Assembly (NCBI GenBank): GCA_044375975.1
Contig: JBILLQ010000043.1
Location: 1-28,583, forward strand
DNA: 28,583 nucleotides
From: UBA5018 sp044375975
Lineage (GTDB): Bacteria; Cyanobacteriota; Cyanobacteriia; PCC-6307; Cyanobiaceae
Direction: 5' to 3'
Below, piece by piece: positions 14,114 through 28,583 of this stretch (position 1 is its first letter; each line of letters opens with the position of its first letter). The notes beneath the pieces were generated by a model. The model made no database searches. It worked only from the letters and a program-made list of their open reading frames with translations, and was not told where the DNA came from. The position numbers were made by a program, and so were the translations under genes.

Positions 14114-15029
14114 ATGTCATCAGTTTGGCGCCACTTGCTCCGATTACTACTAGCTATTGTTCTTTTCCTCACCCTGCTGGGCCAGGATCCCGTACTGGCC
14201 GAATCCACGAGCTGCAACACGCTACTGGGCTGATGAGAAACCCTAGCCCTAGAACCCCTATTCACATTCAATGCGCCAACTCAAGACTGCGATTTTCAAC
14301 AGCGGAAGATCCTGTCCACAAAGGGCAGCTAAAGACTTCCAAGTTAACAAAATCGGGGGTTACAGTTGCGCTACTTGGCATCCACGTTGTCGGGGCAGTA
14401 AAGGATCATCCGGAATTCATCTGGGCAACTTTTGAGCAAAAAACAATGCTCCCAATCTGCCGGCTGGCACCGTGCCCGGCTCCAACCAATCAGTAAATAA
14501 TCAGCAGTTTACCCTTTATAAAGCCGGCACAAAGGCTCAAGCATCCAACCAAAAGCCAACTGCTTATTCTCTTGATTTTAAAACACAGAAAGCAGATCCC
14601 GTTACCAACATATTTCGTCAATTTGCCTATGAAAGCGCTGAATTTAGTGCCGAGAGTCCCATGGTTACGGGGCAAAGTCGGGTTGACGACATAAACAGCA
14701 TTAACTCCAATGTTCAAGCGGCGATCCCGGAACATTTAGACCAGATTGATCCGGTATTCGCCAACTACGATCTAATTGGAAGTGTTTGGCTCGACAGCTC
14801 GCAAACACCGCTAGAGCCAGACTTGGATCTCTTCGCAAACTCAATAGGATCGATCACCTTGGCCAATTCAATCATGGAAACATTTGCCCAAAGCATTGGC
14901 ACAAACTGCTTTTCATGCCACACCACCCAGCCATTCCCAACCGAAAGCAAGTTTGCAGACAAAAACATTGCTATTAGCCACATTATTGCCGGAAATTTAA
15001 AGCAGCCGAAGGCCACAAATGAGGCTTAA
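14114..15029 (+). pseudogene. Decayed secreted c-type cytochrome-like protein
   Basis: An ATG at 14114 starts a Sec signal peptide (MSSVWRHLLRLLLAIVLFLT then LLGQDPVLA), followed by ESTSCNTLLG and a stop. A second frame (about 14330-14437) reads VTVALLGIHVVGAVKDHPEF then IWATFEQK. A third frame, from 14438 to TAA 15029, reads NNAPNLPAGTVPGSNQSVNN, then AAIPE and YDLIGSVW, and NCFSCHTTQPFP with a CxxCH haem-c motif. This order (GLH-like strand, WATFEH, NYxLIGxVW, C..CH) matches a family of periplasmic haproteins of unknown role, usually some 300-400 residues. The first half is largely deleted and two or more frameshifts separate the pieces. The region is more AT-rich than its neighbours, suggesting acquired DNA. 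Confidence 0.7.
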
Positions 15030-15117
15030 TTAAAGTGATCGGCCGACTTCGCGGCCAGGGGACATCGCGATCACTGGGGGCAGGCTGACTGCGAGTGGCA
15101 AGCTAGCTGAAAAATCT

Positions 15118-15416
15118 CGGAGTTGTTTGCACTTACCTGGATGCACCCAGCCGAATGCACTGAGTTGGATGTACTCAATTGAGCATGCCGAGTTGAAAAT
15201 ACCGACCAGAAATGTGTCTAGCCAGATGCACTGGCCTGGATGCACTTAGCCGAATATGCTTAGTTTAATGTACTACTTTGAATATGCCGAATTGGATTTG
15301 CCTGGCTGGAAGTGCCTATCCGGTAGTGCCTATCCGGTAGTGCTGAGTTGGACATACCGAGTCCAACGCGGTGAGTTGGATATACCAAAATTAATGTGCT
15401 GAGTTGGCAATAATTA
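15118..15416. repeat. Degenerate 14-nt tandem array (about 20 units)
   Basis: The stretch divides into units of 14 nt, a few of 12-16, most ending in tgc or tac. Examples are acttacctggatgc (15131), acccagccgaatgc (15145), actgagttggatgt (15159), actggcctggatgc (15230), cgaattggatttgc (15288), ctggctggaagtgc (15302), ctatccggtagtgc twice (15316 and 15330) and tgagttggacatac (15344). A working consensus is (a/c)ygagttggat-tgc. A 14-nt period is not a multiple of three and there are stops in all frames, so it is non-coding. It ends directly before the dnaK terminator. Confidence 0.85.
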
Positions 15417-15422
15417 TATAAA

Positions 15423-15446
15423 AAGGGCGCCCTCCTGGGCGCCCTT
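15423..15446 (-). terminator. Rho-independent terminator of dnaK
   Basis: This is a perfect 10-bp stem aagggcgccc / gggcgccctt with a 4-nt loop. On the minus strand it is followed by TTTTTATATAATT. It lies about 137 bases past the dnaK stop and faces the right way for that gene. Confidence 0.9.
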
Positions 15447-15583
15447 CAAAATTCAGATTGACAACCCTAGGTCTCCCGAAGGCAGGCTCAAAACCCAGGG
15501 TCCCCGAGCCCAGGCTCCAAAACACAAGTCTTACAAGCCCTGGTGCCAGGCGGCAAAGCCCAGGCCCCAGGGCGGCAAGGGGC

Positions 15584-17506
<1,923 letters not shown>

Positions 17507-17649
17507 GGAATGCCACCTCGCTAACGGTGTAGTTGATGGATGCATCCTCTGCAGTGGAGCCGGTCTCCGGCGAGGGGTGGTTCCCGAACAGGCCGCCAAA
17601 CCGCAGTGGGCCAGGCCCCTACGGTGCGCCCCAAACCCGCCGCTCTCCG

Positions 17650-18663
17650 ATGACAGCGCCCCTGGCCAGCGCCGCTGGCAGCATCTCCGGCCGCACGGTC
17701 CTGGTGGGGGTGCTGGGGGACCCGGTGCGCCATTCGCTCTCGCCGGCGATGCACAACGCTGCCCTGCGGCAGCTGGGGCTCGACTGGGTTTACCTGGCCC
17801 TACCCACCCCGGCCGCCTCCCTGGCCACGGTGCTGAATGCTCTGGAGGCGCTGGGCTGCCGCGGTCTGAACGTCACCATCCCCCACAAGCAGGCGGTGGC
17901 GGCCCTCTGCCGCGAGCTCAGCCCCCTGGCCCAAAGACTGGGGGCGGTGAACACGCTGGTGCCCCTCCCGGGCGGGGGCTGGTTCGGCACCAACACCGAC
18001 GTGGAGGGCTTCCTGGCGCCCCTGCGGGCCTCGACAAAACCTGGACCAGCGGGGGCCAGCTGGGCGGATCAACAGGCGCTGGTGCTGGGCTGCGGCGGCA
18101 GTGCCAGGGCCGTGGTGGCCGCTCTGGTGGAGCTGGGCCTGGGTCGGATCACCCTGGTGGGCCGGCAGGCCGGCAAGCTGGCGACCTGCCTGGCGGCCTG
18201 CCGAGACTGGGCGCCGCAATTGGAAACCTTTGTCTGGCCCAACCAGGGTCAGGGCTATAGCGATGCAAGCCGCAGCGATGAAGGCGGCAGCGATGAAGGC
18301 GGCGGCAATGACAGCTGCGGCGATGAACTGATCCAGGCCCTGGCGGCCGCCCAGCTGGTGGTCAACACCACGCCGCTTGGCATGGCCGCCGCTGGCGATC
18401 CCCAGGCGCGAGAGCTCAGCCCCCTGCAGCCGCGGCAGCTGGAGGCCCTGGCGCCGGGCAGTTGCGTCTACGACCTGATCTACACACCAAGGCCAACACT
18501 GCTGTTGCGGCAGGCGACGGCCCGGGGCTGCCAGGGCCTCGACGGCCTGGAGATGCTGGTGCAGCAGGGTGCGGCGGCCCTGGGCCTGTGGAGCGGCGTT
18601 AAGGAGCTGCCGGTGGCGGCCATGCGGGCTGCGGCCCTGGAACAGCTGCAGCGGCGCCCCTAG
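17650..18663 (+). CDS. aroE: Shikimate dehydrogenase
   Basis: The 337-residue enzyme reduces 3-dehydroshikimate to shikimate with NADPH in aromatic amino-acid synthesis. GVLGDPVRHSLSPAMHNAAL binds shikimate (Ser-x-Ser), LNVTIPHKQAVAAL holds the catalytic Lys, LGAVNTLV and FGTNTDVEGFL follow with Asn and Asp, LVLGCGGSARAVVAAL is the dinucleotide loop, and VYDLIYTPRPTLLL and GLEMLVQQGAAALGLW close the fold. The usual length is 270-300. The excess comes mainly from an insertion at residues 204-227 made of Ser/Asp/Gly pentapeptides. ATG 17650 is chosen because homology starts just after it; the frame is open further upstream to 17533 without homology. It is divergent from dnaK. Confidence 0.95.
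   Translation: MTAPLASAAGSISGRTVLVGVLGDPVRHSLSPAMHNAALRQLGLDWVYLALPTPAASLATVLNALEALGCRGLNVTIPHKQAVAALCRELSPLAQRLGAVNTLVPLPGGGWFGTNTDVEGFLAPLRASTKPGPAGASWADQQALVLGCGGSARAVVAALVELGLGRITLVGRQAGKLATCLAACRDWAPQLETFVWPNQGQGYSDASRSDEGGSDEGGGNDSCGDELIQALAAAQLVVNTTPLGMAAAGDPQARELSPLQPRQLEALAPGSCVYDLIYTPRPTLLLRQATARGCQGLDGLEMLVQQGAAALGLWSGVKELPVAAMRAAALEQLQRRP
18259..18330 (+). repeat. 15-nt in-frame repeats inside aroE
   Basis: Units at 18259, 18274, 18289, 18304 and 18319 encode SDASR-SDEGG-SDEGG-GNDSC-GDEL. The two central units, agcgatgaaggcggc, are identical. The repeat adds a flexible acidic loop between the cofactor loop and the second half of the cofactor domain. Confidence 0.85.
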
Positions 18664-18694
18664 CCTGGGAGTTCGCTCGCGCTCCCATGCCGCC

Positions 18695-19162
18695 ATGCAG
18701 GCCCCTCCAATTTGGCAACGCCTGCTGGCCTCAGCGGCCTACCTGTTGCCCTGGAGCGATGCGATTCCCTTTGGCCGCAGCCTCTTCGGGCTGTTTCCCT
18801 TCCTTCAATGGCTGAGTGTGCCGGCCCTGCCGGTGGCGATGCTGCAGCAGATGGTGCCTTTCGGTGGGCTGGTGCTGTTCCTGGCGCTCTACCTGGGGGT
18901 GGTGCGCAACGGCCAGGTGCCCTACCCGATCCGTTTCAACGTGTTGCAGGCAATCCTGATCGACATCGTGCTGGTGTTGGTGTCGCTGGCCTTCAACCTG
19001 CTGATCAACCCGCTAGGCAGCGGCTTTGCCCTGCGCACCCTCAGCAACAGCGTTTTCCTGGGCACCCTGGTGGTGGTGCTGTTCGGGGTGGTGCAGAACC
19101 TGCGGGGCAAGGATGCCGACCTGCCCACGATCTCAGAGGCGGTGCGCATGCAGCTCTATTGA
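18695..19162 (+). CDS. Tic20/Ycf60-family membrane protein
   Basis: The 155-residue integral membrane protein has about four hydrophobic helices. The N-terminal part, ASAAYLLPWSDAIPFGRSLF, and the following FPFLQWL and MVPFGGLVLFLALYLGVVRN match the Tic20 pattern (YLLP..DA.PFG..LF..FP). YPIRFNVLQAILIDIVLVLV, the RFN..QAIL.DI motif, follows. Plastid Tic20 is a protein-import channel component; the role of the cyanobacterial homologues is unsettled. It lies 31 bases after aroE and before rpsF, a position I recall as conserved in picocyanobacteria. ATG 18695 is the first in-frame ATG at the homology start. Confidence 0.8.
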   Translation: MQAPPIWQRLLASAAYLLPWSDAIPFGRSLFGLFPFLQWLSVPALPVAMLQQMVPFGGLVLFLALYLGVVRNGQVPYPIRFNVLQAILIDIVLVLVSLAFNLLINPLGSGFALRTLSNSVFLGTLVVVLFGVVQNLRGKDADLPTISEAVRMQLY

Positions 19163-19308
19163 GGGCCTGGAGCTGAGGTCCTGGAGCCTGGCGGTTGCTT
19201 GCCTGGCTCGGGGCGGCACTGCGATAGGTTGATCAATCCGTCGCTGGTGGGCAGCCAAGCCCGCCAGCCGCAGCCACTGCAACCCCTACCTGCAACCGCC
19301 TGGCGCCC

Positions 19309-19674
19309 ATGACGCAAGCCTATTACGAAACGATGTACATCCTGCGTCCGGACATCCCGGAAGAGGAGGTAGAAACCCATGTGACCAGTTATCGCAACCT
19401 GGTGACAGAAGCCGCCGGCGAGGTACTGGATTGCCAAATGCGCGGTAAGCGCCGCCTGGCATATCCAATCGCCAAGCACCGCGAGGGCATCTATGTGCAG
19501 CTCAACCACAACGGCGACGGCCAGCACGTGGCAGTGCTGGAACGGGCGATGCGCCTCTCCGAGGATGTGATCCGCTACCTCACGGTGAAGCAGGACGGTC
19601 CGATGCCAGCCCCCCGCTCGATGCCCAGCGGCGCCAGCGAAGAAACCCCCACCGAAGCGGCCACTGAAGCTTGA
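19309..19674 (+). CDS. rpsF: Small ribosomal subunit protein bS6
   Basis: The 121-residue protein starts MTQAYYETMYILRPDIPEEE and continues with AGEVLDCQMRGKRRLAYPIA, KHREGIYVQLNH and MRLSEDVIRYLTVK, the complete bS6 ferredoxin-like fold (Y.T..I.RPD, GKRRLAYPI). It binds 16S rRNA with bS18 in the 30S platform. The C-terminal 20 or so residues are an Ala/Glu/Thr-rich tail. ATG 19309 matches the family N-terminus. A weak 5-bp hairpin (ccggg/cccgg, 19676-19689) follows the stop, without a U-run. Confidence 0.96.
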   Translation: MTQAYYETMYILRPDIPEEEVETHVTSYRNLVTEAAGEVLDCQMRGKRRLAYPIAKHREGIYVQLNHNGDGQHVAVLERAMRLSEDVIRYLTVKQDGPMPAPRSMPSGASEETPTEAATEA

Positions 19675-19730
19675 TCCGGGTCCGCCCGGTTGCCCTTGTC
19701 AGCGCCACAAGCCTTGGGTAGCTTCAGGTT

Positions 19731-20483
19731 ATGGAGCCTGAGTTAAACCGAGAAGCAAGTTCAAGCACACCGGAGTGGCCCAATCAAGCCGCTCTGGTTT
19801 TTGCTGTGGATGAGAGCTATCTAGATTCCGAGCAGGTAACAACTCCCCTGCGGCCAACCTACCCCCAACAACAGCCCCTAAATCAGCAACTCGATCAGCA
19901 ACTGGATCAGAAACTAGCCGAGCAAAGGGAGCAACAGCTAGAGCAGCAACTGAGCCAAGTGCGTGCCGAGCTGGCGGCCATGGAGAACCTGATGGAGGAG
20001 GTCTCAGAAATCTTCGAGCTGAAGTATCAACAGCGCCTCCAGCCGATCCTGGAGGCAAATAACAATCTGCGCCAGCAACTGGACCAGCTGCACCGCCAAC
20101 TACAGCAACTCCAACCGCAACAGCAGCAGGCCCAGCAATACCAGCCGCAGCCACCCCAGCAGGCAGGAAGCCAGCCCCTGCTTCCTCAGCTAGAACGCCC
20201 CAAGCGGCAGCGCCGCCAGTTGCAACCAGCCCGGTCAACAGCCGCTCGGCCCCATGGAACCAACACAAAAACGGCAATCATCAATATAATTAAGGTCAAC
20301 CGGGAGAATTCGAGCGCAATAAATTCAAGTAACAGAAATCAAGGCCTAGCCATTGCCGGCTGGCCCGAGCGGATGGGATTGAGGCGCAGCCTACGGCTCC
20401 ACGCCTTGGTGGTGGCAATGCTCCAGGCTCTCGACTGGCGACGAGCCGACAACTCAGCAGCCGCCCCTGGCCCTCGGCCCTGA
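19731..20483 (+). CDS. Glutamine-rich coiled-coil protein, unknown function
   Basis: The 250-residue protein is not recognised. Residues 1-45 are polar with VFAVDESYLDSEQ. From about 45 to 145 there is a long Gln-rich coiled coil (repeated QQLDQQLDQKL then AELAAMENLMEEVSEIFELK and QQRLQPILEANNNLRQQLDQ), then Gln/Pro-rich low complexity. The last third is basic and carries KRQRRQLQPARSTAARP and a final hydrophobic-basic helix (LRRSLRLHALVVAMLQALDW). The block AAMENLMEEVSEIFELKYQQRLQPILE is the best candidate for a conserved core. It follows rpsF by 56 bases and ends 76 bases before the stop of the convergent giant RTX gene. Confidence 0.65.
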   Translation: MEPELNREASSSTPEWPNQAALVFAVDESYLDSEQVTTPLRPTYPQQQPLNQQLDQQLDQKLAEQREQQLEQQLSQVRAELAAMENLMEEVSEIFELKYQQRLQPILEANNNLRQQLDQLHRQLQQLQPQQQQAQQYQPQPPQQAGSQPLLPQLERPKRQRRQLQPARSTAARPHGTNTKTAIINIIKVNRENSSAINSSNRNQGLAIAGWPERMGLRRSLRLHALVVAMLQALDWRRADNSAAAPGPRP

Positions 20484-20559
20484 CCTCAGCCAGGGCCGCA
20501 GCAACATTGGCCCATGAAGCCCAAGCCAACCAACCAAGCCTCAGGCTAACTATTAGAAC

Positions 20560-28583
<8,024 letters not shown>

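Noticed and set aside
15118..15416. CRISPR array
   Set aside because: Units are 14 nt with no alternation of conserved repeats and unique spacers, and there are no cas genes nearby.
17507..17649. CIRCE heat-shock operator upstream of dnaK
   Set aside because: No TTAGCACTC-N9-GAGTGCTAA-type inverted repeat is present in the 143-base dnaK-aroE interval.

Overview
The window looks like high-GC picocyanobacterial DNA (Cyanobium / Synechococcus type). This rests on a PsbQ photosystem II lipoprotein, a carotenoid-cleavage oxygenase, a Tic20/Ycf60 homologue, and the order (psbQ)-oxidase-purU ... dnaK-aroE-Tic20-rpsF, which I recall as core picocyanobacterial gene order. No RNA genes and no CRISPR array were found.

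Bases 1-5960 are an accessory graveyard of small toxin-antitoxin modules and broken genes. In order they are: two diverged copies of a gene 3' end (4-270 and 1670-1909); a capD-like sugar epimerase scrap with a 10-bp duplication frameshift; an intact HicB/HicA pair; a hipA kinase fragment with one internal stop; an intact zeta-like toxin behind a ParD-like antitoxin; the last codons and hairpin right end of an IS200/IS605-type tnpB element; a complete Uma2-family nuclease; a VapB antitoxin with a decayed VapC; and an orphan zinc-ribbon protein preceded by three 22-nt repeats.

Bases 6113-13821 are mostly core metabolism. On the minus strand lie a carotenoid oxygenase and a psbQ-thiO-like pair that overlap by one base (TGATG). 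On the plus strand lie purU and an O-antigen-ligase/IctB-like membrane protein, also joined by TGATG. A minus-strand B12-type radical SAM enzyme converges on the latter with one base between the stops. The psbQ-purU divergent region carries 13-nt tandem repeats.

Bases 13822-15583 are a repeat-rich, relatively AT-rich island. It holds 21-bp direct repeats, a decayed secreted c-type cytochrome-like gene (CFSCH haem motif, at least two frameshifts) and an array of about 20 degenerate 14-nt units that ends at the dnaK terminator. Bases 15584-19674 return to core genes: dnaK (minus), divergent aroE with an unusual pentapeptide-repeat insertion, a Tic20-family membrane protein and rpsF.

Bases 19731-28583 hold a glutamine-rich coiled-coil protein and the downstream 8 kb of a giant RTX-type secreted protein on the minus strand. 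That gene runs off the right edge, so its N-terminus is not visible. It combines two RTX calcium-binding blocks with cadherin-like, Calx-beta, Ig-like, CARDB-like and SwmB-repeat-like modules and an 18-glycine linker, which suggests a type I-secreted surface or adhesion protein.
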